64,000 nucleotides of DNA from an uncultured Gemmataceae bacterium (GTDB lineage Bacteria > Planctomycetota > Planctomycetia > Gemmatales > Gemmataceae). The stretch is from assembly GCA_937923405.1 (NCBI GenBank), contig CALDUY010000002.1, positions 62,001 to 126,000 on the forward strand, read 5' to 3'. Shown piece by piece: positions 52,494 through 61,534 of the stretch. The position numbers and the translations under genes are program-made. The notes under the pieces are model-generated. The model saw only the letters and a program-made list of their open reading frames with translations. It was not told the DNA's origin and did no database searches. Positions within the stretch are counted from its first letter, which is position 1. The number at the start of each line of letters is the position of its first letter.

Positions 52494-53123
52494 ATGCGAC
52501 GACAGCTAATTGGCGTTCTTCTCTTGGTTGCTGCCTTTGTCTTGGTGCCCGCTGTCGAGTCGTTGGCTCAGGGGAAGAAGAAGGACGGTGAGTGGGACAA
52601 AAAGTCGGGCGGGATCGATTCAGCGACGCTCAGTCCCCAAGACTATACCGGCAAACTCGTGTCGGTGCCGGGAACCGATCGGCTGTTCGTTGTGGAGATT
52701 GAGTCGAAAAACGTGGTCGTGACCGGAATCTCGGGCGGAGGGCTACGAACGCCGCCGCGTGCCAAGACTAAATCTGTCTCGTCGAAACATCAGGTCGAGT
52801 TTCAGTTGGCCGAAAAAGCCAAAATTCGCTCCATGCTGTTGCCTGAGCAGTTCGACGACAAGGGCAACCTCAAGAAGTACTCCAACGCCGAACTGGCCCG
52901 ACTCAAAGGCAAAGATCCGCGGCAGCCCGGCTATGAGGCCTCGCTCGATCAACTCCAAGCGGGGCAAACCGTGCTAGTGACGCTGGCCCCAGCTCCGAAG
53001 CGTTCCCCCAAGAGTAAAGATGCCGACGGCCTGAAATCCGAAAAGAAACTTCAGGTGACACGACTTGTCATTCTCAGCGAAGCTACTGGGCCAACTCCCG
53101 CTCCCAAAGGAAAGAAGAAGTAG
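52494..53123 (+). CDS. Secreted basic protein, unknown function
   Basis: 209 aa from the ATG at 52494 (GGAGAG before it; the 15-codon upstream extension looks non-coding). Signal peptide LIGVLLLVAAFVLVPAVESLA, then a Lys-rich mature chain with KKKDGEWDKKSGG, a beta-rich middle (VEIESKNVVVTGI) and a C-terminal KKLQVTRLVILSEATG and Lys-rich end. No known domain. Probably periplasmic. Confidence 0.7.
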   Translation: MRRQLIGVLLLVAAFVLVPAVESLAQGKKKDGEWDKKSGGIDSATLSPQDYTGKLVSVPGTDRLFVVEIESKNVVVTGISGGGLRTPPRAKTKSVSSKHQVEFQLAEKAKIRSMLLPEQFDDKGNLKKYSNAELARLKGKDPRQPGYEASLDQLQAGQTVLVTLAPAPKRSPKSKDADGLKSEKKLQVTRLVILSEATGPTPAPKGKKK

Positions 53124-53200
53124 TCCTCCCACGCCAGGGAAACGTGCTAGACTAGCTTCGGCGCCGTCTCACCAGAGATCAAGTCGGAGTCTACCATCGC

Positions 53201-53782
53201 ATGACCGCGCATCCCTTGAAACCGATCGCTGAGCAGATGGTTCGTCTCGCCACGCGGCAAGGGTTCATCATTGAACGTGAGGTGCGCGACGCTCTGAGTC
53301 GCGCTGGCTTGGACGAGTCGCGCTGGCGCGAGGTACTCGATCTGACCGAGCCGGTGTTAAGTTATCGACGTGGCCGTTACTATCCTCCCGCACCGACGAC
53401 AGAGCGAACTGCTGGGCCTGGCGAGTCCAAGGCCATCGTCGAAGTAGTGGAACAGTTGGTAGCTCAGCATCGTCACGAGGTCGAGCGCGTCGAACGCCGT
53501 GAACAGGGCCGTGTCGAACTGGTACATCCCGTGCAGGTGGTTACCGAAGATCAGCGGACCTACACGCTGCTGACCCGCGACTTGTCCTCGTCTGGGATCC
53601 GCTTGATCGGCACACGTCGTCTGTTGGGACAAAAAATCCGGGTTCGCTTTCCATTGCGCGATCGGGCCGTCGAATTCACGGTGCGGATTCTCTGGACCTG
53701 TCCAGTGGGAGAAGATCTGGTGGAAAATGGCGGGACTTTTCTCGACGTGGCCGAGTGCGACGCCATCACTTCCATGCCTTAA
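53201..53782 (+). CDS. PilZ domain protein
   Basis: 193 aa. An N-terminal helical region (about 1-95) precedes a PilZ domain (about 100-190) with the c-di-GMP-binding RREQGR (near 98-103) and DLSSSGIRL (near 126-134). Likely a c-di-GMP receptor. Its stop overlaps the stop of the convergent WD40 gene (TTAA at 53779-53782). Thematically linked to the HD-GYP protein at 3002. Confidence 0.85.
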   Translation: MTAHPLKPIAEQMVRLATRQGFIIEREVRDALSRAGLDESRWREVLDLTEPVLSYRRGRYYPPAPTTERTAGPGESKAIVEVVEQLVAQHRHEVERVERREQGRVELVHPVQVVTEDQRTYTLLTRDLSSSGIRLIGTRRLLGQKIRVRFPLRDRAVEFTVRILWTCPVGEDLVENGGTFLDVAECDAITSMP

Positions 53783-54723
53783 CGAGCGCGACGTGGCAGT
53801 TCGAGCAGCCAGCACGAAGCGCGATCCGTTCCGGTGCAAAGTTGCCGACCATCCGGAGCGAGCGCGACGCAGAGTGGTTTCCCCAATATGGCGTGCGAAT
53901 GCAGAATCGCTCCCGTCTCGGCTTCGCGAAGCAGCACCTCGGCAGTATCGGCACTGAGCAAGCGTCGCCCATCTGCGGAATAACTGACCTGAACTACCGC
54001 CCGATGCGGTCGCTCATGCGTCGCTAGCAGCTTGCCCGAGCGAATGTCCCAAATGCGAACGCATCCGTCCTCACTGCCACAGGCCAGACGGGTTCCCTCG
54101 GGGTGAAAGCCGAGACTGTAGATCGGCTGGCCCACGTCAAGCACACGCACCGGAGCGGATTCGGCAGCCAAGGACAGTAGCTCAATGCGTCCCTCAAAGC
54201 CGGCCACTGCCACCGTCTGACCATCTGGGGCGACTGCCAGCGCGTACAGCGGCTGAGTCGAAACTTGCCGACGTTGAATAAATTGATGTGTTTGTAGATC
54301 GAAAATATAGACGGAACCACTCTCCCCAGCGCAAACCAGCAAGCCGCTGTCTGGCGTGAAGGCCAGGGCACGCACGGCTCGATCTTCGACAAACCATTTG
54401 TGCGTCTGCTCGCCGGTTCGCGGGTTCCATAGTCGCACGGTGCGATCCAGCGCGGCCGAGGCTAGGATCGTGCCCTGGCTGGAATACGCCACCGCTGTCA
54501 CTTTGTCTTGATGGCCCCGGCAAACGGCTAGGCAGTTGCCGTCTGCTGCTTTCCAGACACGAACCGTGTGATCGAAGCTGCCGCTGGCCAGGCAAGTACC
54601 GTTGGGCTGATAGGCGAGGCAAGTTACTGCACCGTCATGTCCTGCCAGTTCCCGCGCACTTTGGGCCAGCAACGAAGAACTGAGTAACAGAACCGAACCC
54701 ACTGTGAGCCGCAACGACATCAT
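53779..54723 (-). CDS. Secreted WD40-repeat protein
   Basis: 314 aa from the ATG at 54723 (GGAGGT 6 nt upstream; an ATG follows at once). The longer upstream frame is not leader-like. Signal peptide VGSVLLLSSSLLAQSA, then about seven WD40 repeats (LAGHDGAVTCLAYQPNG, SGSFDHTVRVW, CRGHQDKVTAVAYS, SAALDRTVRLW, LACGSEDGCVRIWD) forming a beta-propeller. Likely periplasmic binding scaffold. 73 nt downstream of the barrel-like gene, probably one transcript. Confidence 0.85.
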   Translation of the reverse strand: MMSLRLTVGSVLLLSSSLLAQSARELAGHDGAVTCLAYQPNGTCLASGSFDHTVRVWKAADGNCLAVCRGHQDKVTAVAYSSQGTILASAALDRTVRLWNPRTGEQTHKWFVEDRAVRALAFTPDSGLLVCAGESGSVYIFDLQTHQFIQRRQVSTQPLYALAVAPDGQTVAVAGFEGRIELLSLAAESAPVRVLDVGQPIYSLGFHPEGTRLACGSEDGCVRIWDIRSGKLLATHERPHRAVVQVSYSADGRRLLSADTAEVLLREAETGAILHSHAILGKPLCVALAPDGRQLCTGTDRASCWLLELPRRAR

Positions 54724-54796
54724 TGATTCACCTCCGTCGGAACCAGACGTGAGGCGAGGCACTGTGCCGGATTGCCGCCTGCCGGTCAAGATGATC

Positions 54797-55738
54797 TCAC
54801 CAGATGATGCGGGCTGCACCGTACAGCAGGGTGCGCGTGTAGCCGATCTCCAGATCGATGAAATTCTCTGTGCCGACACGGAATTCGAGGTTCGGCAGAT
54901 GATCGAACGGTCGGCAAGCGATGCCAGGATCGGCGATGAGAATCCGCGCTTCCATTGGGCGTTCAAAAAACAGATCTAAATTGGTGTAAACGTAGAACTT
55001 CTCGGGAATGAAATCATAGGCGAGGTGCGCGGCCAGGAACAAACTAGGATGAAACTCCTCGCCGTCGTTGCCGACCAGTTCCTTGGTGGGCAAGTAGCCG
55101 ATCGACAGATAGCGATACAGGCCACGGTCGAAATCGGTGCTAGGGAAGTAGTAGCGCAGCTCGACGCCGGCTCCGTCTTTGTAGCCGAACGGCCGTTCCA
55201 GCGAATTGCCCCGATTCAGATTGTTCAGCGAGTAGGCGAAGGCCCGCGCCTCGAAGTTCTTGTAGAAGTTCCAGGCCAGACCAACGTCCAGATCGATTTG
55301 CCGCTTGCTGAAATCCAGCATGCCCTGCGCATCGTTGGTGATGCCGTCGCCCGGCTTCTGGGCCCAGAACCGCCCCGTGGTGAAGATGTACCAGGTGCGA
55401 TCGCGCGACAGAGCGATATTGAGTAACCAATCGAACGAAAAGAGGGGATCATATGGCACGCCGTTGGGCGCGATCTTGCTGCCTACCGGAATGACGTCAA
55501 ACGACACCAGACCCCAGGTGTGCTGCCAGATGTCTGGATTCAATCCAGGATGGCCCGAGGCGATCGGGCGGTCAGTTGTGCCGAACCACCAATCATACGA
55601 AGGGGCCGATGGCGCAGGCACTGGCTCGGTGCTGGGAGCAGATGCGACCGTGACCGGCGGTTCGGAAGTTTGACCGAACGCCAGCTCTGCTTGGAGCAAC
55701 AGCAAAAGCAGAGCGCAAAATAACCCCAAGTAGCGCAT
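54797..55738 (-). CDS. Outer-membrane beta-barrel-like protein
   Basis: 313 aa. Signal peptide YLGLFCALLLLLLQAELAFG, a Pro/Ser linker, then alternating aromatic/polar strands (FSFDWLLNIALSRDRTWYIF, IDLDVGLAWNFYKNFEARAFAYSLNNL, VELRYYFPS, FYVYTNLDLFFE) typical of outer-membrane barrels. The last residues, GAARIIW, end in an aromatic as barrel C-termini do. No specific family recognised. AAAGGGGTATCG lies before the ATG. Confidence 0.7.
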   Translation of the reverse strand: MRYLGLFCALLLLLLQAELAFGQTSEPPVTVASAPSTEPVPAPSAPSYDWWFGTTDRPIASGHPGLNPDIWQHTWGLVSFDVIPVGSKIAPNGVPYDPLFSFDWLLNIALSRDRTWYIFTTGRFWAQKPGDGITNDAQGMLDFSKRQIDLDVGLAWNFYKNFEARAFAYSLNNLNRGNSLERPFGYKDGAGVELRYYFPSTDFDRGLYRYLSIGYLPTKELVGNDGEEFHPSLFLAAHLAYDFIPEKFYVYTNLDLFFERPMEARILIADPGIACRPFDHLPNLEFRVGTENFIDLEIGYTRTLLYGAARIIW

Positions 55739-55882
55739 GGTCGATACCCCTTTCCGGCGAAATAACTGCTTTCGCTAGAATCGGCATCTCACGCGCAGCA
55801 TGTCAAAGGAAGCAGATTGCGCCTTTTGCTGCGATCAATCTTTTTCGATAAGCTCGATACAGTCGATAAAGTATTCTCAGAT

Positions 55883-56386
55883 TTACGGAGTTTTTGGCGG
55901 TTCGACGGACGACGTGTGATCGTGGACGATTTTCCAGCCCGTGGCGGTGCGACGCAGCAACAGCGTAAACAGGCCTTCAGGAGTTTCCGGTTGCATCTCG
56001 ACTTTCCAGCGACCCCGGGCGAAGACATGATCGCCATTCAACGCCTGGACGTGCAGCTCGCGGAAGGAGAGTCGGCCCATCTCCTTGCCCTCTTTCTGAT
56101 AGCGCTGACGATAACGCGCGGCCAAGGCCTCCCGACCTTCAAGAATGGTTCCTCCAGTGAAGAAGGTCACTTGATCGTCGTAGCTGTCCATAAAGCGTTC
56201 TAAGTCGCCGTCATTCCACGCTTCGACTTGTTCCGCCAGGACCGCGCGAACCCGTTGCTCAGCCTCGCTGTAATTCGCCAGGTTCCAAATGTAGCCGGTC
56301 CAGAATGCTCCCACCAGCAATCCGCTGACCAGCAGAAACAGGCCAAGGATCCACACCCAGGGCCAAACTGTTTGACGTGAAGACAT
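55883..56386 (-). CDS. SnoaL/DUF4440-like protein with TM anchor
   Basis: 167 aa from the ATG at 56386 (GAGG 8 nt upstream). One TM helix (about 12-33), then an NTF2-like cone (about 45-160) with VEAWNDGDLERFMDSYDDQVTFF and the expected GREALAARYRQRY. NTF2-like domains bind small ligands; no catalytic assignment is possible. Divergent from the TolC operon. Confidence 0.78.
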   Translation of the reverse strand: MSSRQTVWPWVWILGLFLLVSGLLVGAFWTGYIWNLANYSEAEQRVRAVLAEQVEAWNDGDLERFMDSYDDQVTFFTGGTILEGREALAARYRQRYQKEGKEMGRLSFRELHVQALNGDHVFARGRWKVEMQPETPEGLFTLLLRRTATGWKIVHDHTSSVEPPKTP

Positions 56387-56520
56387 GATCAAACCTCAAG
56401 GGCTGATTCACCAGCTTGTAAAGGTGGAGACTCCTCCTCTCATATTCAAGCCAGGCAAATTGCAACGCCGATAACGAGATTACCGATTGTATCGAATCTC
56501 CGCGTGGAGTCTGGTCGATC

Positions 56521-59500
56521 ATGCGCAGAGCCAAGAATTTACTCGCCTGGTTGGTGATTTTCAGTCTGCTGTTGCCGGGAGCCGGTTGTACTCGTCGCTA
56601 CTTCCGCACCGACGCCGACAAGGACGTGGATCGCTTGTTGCAGCAGAAAGACGACGAGTTGTGGCCGCTCGAGGGTTGGCACGTCTACCCCAATCCAGCG
56701 GCCCGCTTCGGCGATGACACCAATCCGGATCGACCGCCTATGCCTCCGGACGATCCCGCGGCCCGCGAGTTGTCGCCCAATCCTCAGCATCCGTATCACA
56801 AAAGCGGCATCGGACTCGTCGAGGGGATCGGCTACCTGAAGCTGCTCGACGCCTGGGATCAGGAGAACCGCGCGGAGATCGCCGCTCGCCAACAGGAAGA
56901 AAAGCAGCGGCTACAGGAAGAAGAGGAAAAAGAAGAGGGGAATAAGGGTAAAAATGGGGCGGAGATGTTGCCGCTGCCCAAACGGTCGAACCTGCCTGAT
57001 GATGGGTTGGGGCTGCCCCCATCAGGCAAAACCGACAACCCGCCGCTGCCGAAAAATGCCGACGATGCTAGTAACCGACCCGAAAAGGACGAGAAGGGGA
57101 ACTTGCTTGACGATGCCTTGCCGACCTCGACCGCCAGTGCCGAGCCGATGCCTGCGGATGTGGTGCTGCGACGCGCTCAGGAGCTAGCTCGTCGCGAGTT
57201 GGCCGAGGCTGTTACCACCAGCGGCACCATTCCCGAGGAACAGGCCGAGGCGCGCGTCTCTCAACAACGAACCTTTTTGCTGAAGCTGGATCAAGCGGTC
57301 GAACTCGGTCTCATCAATAGTCGTGAGTATCAAACGCGACGCGAACAGGTCTATCTCGCGGCTCTGCCAGTGACTATTGAACGCTTCGCATTCGTTCCAC
57401 AGGCCTTTGCTGCTGGCACGGCTATTCGCGAACGCATCAACGGTCGACGGCCCGATGGACCGGCCCGCCGCTGGACGCTCGACTCGACGGGGGGATTTTC
57501 GCAGCTGTTTCCCACCGGAGCCTTGCTGCTACTCAGCTTCGCCAATCGCACGGTGTTCAACCTGACCAATCGGCCCGACACCAGTGTGACAACCTTCTCG
57601 TTAGATTTGGTACAACCGTTGCTCGCCGGAGCCGGCTGGGCCGTTACGCTGGAGCCGTTGACTCAGGCCGAACGCAGCCTACTGTATGCCATCCGCGACT
57701 TCTACAAGTTCCGCCAGGATTTCTACGTCGCCATCGCCGGCGGCGCGGTTGGTACGGGGGCCGACCTTCTCAGCGGTACGGTCAGCATCAGTAACGTCCT
57801 CACTCCTAATGCAACGCCCGTGGTTCAACCGCTGGGACCAATTTTTGCTCGACCGCAAATCCTACCCGGGGATGGCTTCCGCTTACCATCTATTGGCCCG
57901 CAGCGCGCGCCGATTCAAGGCTATCTGACCACACTCGTCGAAAAAGCCCAGCTAGTCAATCAGTATCGCAACATCGTCTCCCTGAGGCGCTATCTACAGC
58001 TGTTCCGCGTCTACCTGGAAGGCAGCATTGTCACCAGCACCCAGGTCAACCAGATCGAACAGCAGTTGCTCAGCTCGATCGACAATGGCTTACGACAGCA
58101 AGCGAACTATCGCCAAAGTGTGGATGAATTCAAGCTACAACTAGGCTTGCCCATGAGCCTGCGGATTGAGGTCGAGGATGGACCGTTGGAGCCGATGTTC
58201 CGACAAACGCGCCGCTTCGAGGAGATCTCGAACCAATACGAGATGCTGTCCTCTCGGGCACTCAACTTCGACTCGCCAGCGGAAGCGAATCTGTTGCGAC
58301 CGCGATTGCTGAGGATGTTGACCTCCAGCCCGCTGGTGCGGGGCACACGCATGAAGGAACGTCTCACGGAAGAGTTGGCCAACTGGACCAAAATCCCCTC
58401 GCGCAAGCCTGGAGAGGCCATCGATCCCTTCGATCGCCAGCTGGAACCACTGCTTCGCGAATTGGAAATCCTGCTGGGCCGACAGAAGGAATTCCAGCGT
58501 CGCGGAGCTGCCGACTTGCCAGAGAGAGAACGTCAACAGCTGGCAAATGTAGAGTTTCGGATCAGCGTAGGCGAATTCGAGCGAACTCTACGCTACTATG
58601 AGACCAAACCGTGGGAAGGAGCCAAAGATCCGATTGAAACCCAACGCACGCTGTTTCGCGCGGTCTATCAACGCTTTCTCACTTTGCTGGAGGTGCCGCG
58701 AAACGAACGGCTGGAACCAGTGCGACGCTCTTGGCCAGAACTTCCGCCGTTGTGCGTCGATGGGGTCGATCTGCTCAGCGAGGACGATGACCAAGTGATT
58801 GCTGCCGCTTCCCGAGCCGCGTTAGCCAACCGGCTAGATCTGATGAATCAGCGGGCCCAGTTGGTGGATAGCTGGCGAAAAATCGCCGTCGCCGCCAACG
58901 CTCTGTTGGGCACGTTCAACATCCAGTACCACATGGATACCACGTCACCGCTGAATGGGGCGCATCCGTTGGCGCTGGGTGATGGCTACACGCGACGCCA
59001 GCTGATTCTCGATACGGAATTGCCGCTGGTGCGGATTGCCCAGCGAAACGCCTATCGAGCCACCCTAATTGCCTATCAGGTACAAAGACGGCAGCTCCAA
59101 CTGGCGGAAGATCAGGTACTATTTAACACGCGGACCCAGCTGCGTACCTTGCGGCAGTTCGCTTATAGTTACCAGGCCGTCCAGAAACGGAACGTCGAAC
59201 TAGCCTATACTCAGGTAGACCAGGCATTGCAGGCGTTCAGCCAACCGCAACAACCGGTAGGACCGGAACGAGTCCCCGGTTTAGTAGGTCCGCCGGCGAC
59301 GACCGGGGGTGGGGGCGACCCTGCCGCTTTGACGCAACAGTTGTTGGCGGCCCAGAATTCTCTGTTACAAGCCCAAAATAATCTTTACAATACCTGGGTA
59401 GCCTACCTACTCAACCGCATGAGCCTCTACCGTGAAATGGGCGTGATGCGCCTGGATCCCCGAGGAGTGTGGATCGATGACGTCGCAACCTGCCACTGTT

Positions 59501-59634
59501 CAAAACCATCCCAATCCCGCCTTGGAACCTCAGCCGAAGGAGAATCCTCTGGCCAGCTCCCTCCCCCCAATGAACTCCCCCGCCCCCTCGACCAACTCCC
59601 CCCGCCCCGGTCCGTCCCGGCTCCCGGCAACTAA
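56521..59634 (+). CDS. TolC-family outer-membrane lipoprotein
   Basis: 1037 aa, twice the size of E. coli TolC. Lipobox LLPGAGC (Cys23). A long N-terminal extension (about 24-270) holds Pro-rich and Glu/Lys-rich coiled segments; the TolC-like part (about 270-960) follows, with repeats of barrel/helix character (FSLDLVQPLLAGAGW, LTQAERSLLYAIRDF). A Pro-rich tail ends the protein. With HlyD, ATPase and permease genes in tandem it forms a tripartite exporter. Its 3' end overlaps the next gene by 158 nt. Function inferred from family. Confidence 0.85.
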   Translation: MRRAKNLLAWLVIFSLLLPGAGCTRRYFRTDADKDVDRLLQQKDDELWPLEGWHVYPNPAARFGDDTNPDRPPMPPDDPAARELSPNPQHPYHKSGIGLVEGIGYLKLLDAWDQENRAEIAARQQEEKQRLQEEEEKEEGNKGKNGAEMLPLPKRSNLPDDGLGLPPSGKTDNPPLPKNADDASNRPEKDEKGNLLDDALPTSTASAEPMPADVVLRRAQELARRELAEAVTTSGTIPEEQAEARVSQQRTFLLKLDQAVELGLINSREYQTRREQVYLAALPVTIERFAFVPQAFAAGTAIRERINGRRPDGPARRWTLDSTGGFSQLFPTGALLLLSFANRTVFNLTNRPDTSVTTFSLDLVQPLLAGAGWAVTLEPLTQAERSLLYAIRDFYKFRQDFYVAIAGGAVGTGADLLSGTVSISNVLTPNATPVVQPLGPIFARPQILPGDGFRLPSIGPQRAPIQGYLTTLVEKAQLVNQYRNIVSLRRYLQLFRVYLEGSIVTSTQVNQIEQQLLSSIDNGLRQQANYRQSVDEFKLQLGLPMSLRIEVEDGPLEPMFRQTRRFEEISNQYEMLSSRALNFDSPAEANLLRPRLLRMLTSSPLVRGTRMKERLTEELANWTKIPSRKPGEAIDPFDRQLEPLLRELEILLGRQKEFQRRGAADLPERERQQLANVEFRISVGEFERTLRYYETKPWEGAKDPIETQRTLFRAVYQRFLTLLEVPRNERLEPVRRSWPELPPLCVDGVDLLSEDDDQVIAAASRAALANRLDLMNQRAQLVDSWRKIAVAANALLGTFNIQYHMDTTSPLNGAHPLALGDGYTRRQLILDTELPLVRIAQRNAYRATLIAYQVQRRQLQLAEDQVLFNTRTQLRTLRQFAYSYQAVQKRNVELAYTQVDQALQAFSQPQQPVGPERVPGLVGPPATTGGGGDPAALTQQLLAAQNSLLQAQNNLYNTWVAYLLNRMSLYREMGVMRLDPRGVWIDDVATCHCSKPSQSRLGTSAEGESSGQLPPPNELPRPLDQLPPPRSVPAPGN

Positions 59635-61438
59635 GGCCTCGCGATGGCTCCGCCTCCTCACGGGGGCGGCCATCCTCGTGGGACTCACGGGGCTTGGTGT
59701 GGTGGTTGCTTCGGTCTCTGGGCTGTTCGGTTCTCAAGCCGCCCGTGCCGATCTCATTCTTCATACCGTGGGCTATGGCAACATTCAGTTGACCATCACC
59801 GAACGCGGCCAGCTCGAATCGGCCGACAACAAAGACATCGTCTGCCGAGTCAAGGCACGCTCGGCCAATTCGACGATGGCCACCACCATTCGCTGGGTCA
59901 TCGACGATGGCTCGGAAGTGAATACCGGCGATAAGCTGATTCAGCTCGATGATTCTGGCTTGTACGAACTCCTCAAGCAGCAGCGAATCGCTCTCGATCA
60001 AGCCTACGCCAATTTCATCCAGGCCGACACTGCCTACGATATCGTCGTTAGTCAGAACAAAAGCGACATTGCCACAGCACAACTAAATCTTGAACTGGCG
60101 GAAATCGATCTGGAGAAGTACGAAAAGGGCGAATATATCCAATTGCTCCGCGAGATCGAAGGGCGTCTGATGATGGCTCGCTCCGATTTGGCGATGTGGG
60201 AGGAACGCTCGGCCTGGTCCACTCGAATGGCCAAGCCTGGACGCCGCTTCGTCACCGCCTCACAGGCTCAGGCGGATGAGGCCCGCATGAAGAGCGCTAA
60301 GATCGCTCTGGCCAAGATTGAGGAAGAAATGCGTGTGTTGAAGGAGTATACCTATCCACGCTCGAAGAAAGATTTTCAGGGCAAGATCGACGAAGGCCGC
60401 CGTGCCGTCGATCGTGTCCTGGCCCAGGCCCGGGCCAAGGAGTTGCAGGGCGACGCCGATCGCAAAGCCAAACGCTCTATCTGGGAGCAGGAGCAGATCC
60501 GCTTCAACGAGATCGAAGAAGAGATCAAGAAATGCTCCATCGTCGCGCCCCATTCCGGATTGGTGGTTTACTACGTTCCCGAACAGAGTCGCTGGGGGTC
60601 GGGTTCGCAACAGTCCACCATTGCTCAAGGCGAACCGGTCCGCGAGGGGCAGAAGCTGATGCGCATTCCCGATCTGACCAAGATGGTCGTTAATACGCGA
60701 GTGCATGAGGCGATGATCTCGCGAGTACGCGGCGAAAAGTGGCAGAAAACCGGCTTCTCGGATGGCGTGCAGGCGGCGTTGCTGCTGCAACAGGATTTTT
60801 GGTCTCGGTTTGTCGCTCAGTGCGCGTTTGACGGCATCCATGAAGAATTCAGCGAGCAGAATCGCCATCTGGAGCAGATTAAACTCTCCGACGGCTTGCC
60901 GGCCCAAGTGCGCATCGACGCTTTTCCGGATCGGGTACTTACTGGAGAGGTAAAGTTCGTAGCCACCGTCGCCTCGCAACAGGACTGGAGTTCGGCAGAC
61001 GTCAAGGTGTACCAAACTCTAGTCTCAATCAAAGAATCGGTGCCTGGACTCAAGCCAGGAATGAGCGCCGAAGTGACCATCCTGACGGATAATGCTCGGG
61101 AGAACTGTCTAGTCATCCCTGTTCAGGCGATCCTCGGCAGTGTCGAAATGGGCAGTAAGCGTCGGGTCTATGTGCAGACCCCGACTGGCCCCGAAGCTCG
61201 TGAGGTGGAGATCGGTCTCAATAACGACAAAATGGCCGAAGTGATTAGTGGCCTGGAAGAGGGCGAGGTCGTTATCCTCAATCCTCGCGCGCTGCTCTCG
61301 GATAAAGAGAAAGCCCAGTTCAGCGAAAGTCCCTACCGAAATGTCGTCGGTGGGCAGAATGGTTCGGACGGCAAAGGCAAGGGCAAAGGGAAAGGCAAGA
61401 ATCCGCCTCCTGGTTCGGGCAAGGGCGGTCCTGGGTAA
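59477..61438 (+). CDS. HlyD-family periplasmic adaptor
   Basis: 653 aa. GAGGAG at 9 nt before the ATG supports this start even though it lies inside the TolC gene. A Pro/Ser-rich cytosolic N-terminus, one TM helix (about 55-80: RLLTGAAILVGLTGLGVVVASV), a lipoyl half (VCRVKARS), a long coiled-coil hairpin (about 170-350), the second lipoyl half (KCSIVAPHSGLVVYYV) and a beta-barrel (KPGMSAEVTILTD). The tail is Lys/Gly repeats (GKGKGKGKGK). Bridges TolC to the inner-membrane MacB-type pump. Confidence 0.88.
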   Translation: MTSQPATVQNHPNPALEPQPKENPLASSLPPMNSPAPSTNSPRPGPSRLPATKASRWLRLLTGAAILVGLTGLGVVVASVSGLFGSQAARADLILHTVGYGNIQLTITERGQLESADNKDIVCRVKARSANSTMATTIRWVIDDGSEVNTGDKLIQLDDSGLYELLKQQRIALDQAYANFIQADTAYDIVVSQNKSDIATAQLNLELAEIDLEKYEKGEYIQLLREIEGRLMMARSDLAMWEERSAWSTRMAKPGRRFVTASQAQADEARMKSAKIALAKIEEEMRVLKEYTYPRSKKDFQGKIDEGRRAVDRVLAQARAKELQGDADRKAKRSIWEQEQIRFNEIEEEIKKCSIVAPHSGLVVYYVPEQSRWGSGSQQSTIAQGEPVREGQKLMRIPDLTKMVVNTRVHEAMISRVRGEKWQKTGFSDGVQAALLLQQDFWSRFVAQCAFDGIHEEFSEQNRHLEQIKLSDGLPAQVRIDAFPDRVLTGEVKFVATVASQQDWSSADVKVYQTLVSIKESVPGLKPGMSAEVTILTDNARENCLVIPVQAILGSVEMGSKRRVYVQTPTGPEAREVEIGLNNDKMAEVISGLEEGEVVILNPRALLSDKEKAQFSESPYRNVVGGQNGSDGKGKGKGKGKNPPPGSGKGGPG

Positions 61439-61457
61439 CTCCTCTTGGCGGCTTATC

Positions 61458-61507
61458 CGCTTCGCCTAAACGCTGTGGAGGGGCCTCACTCCTCGTTCGG
61501 CGAAGCG
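61458..61507 (+). other. Nested intercistronic hairpin before the ABC ATPase
   Basis: Outer stem CGCTTCGCC / GGCGAAGCG (9 bp, perfect) encloses an inner GAGG / CCTC stem. Lies between the HlyD stop and the ATPase ATG (61535). No T-run, so not a clear terminator; may set relative expression of the exporter genes. Confidence 0.55.
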
Positions 61508-61534
61508 CTGCTGTTACTTTGGGAGAACATCACG

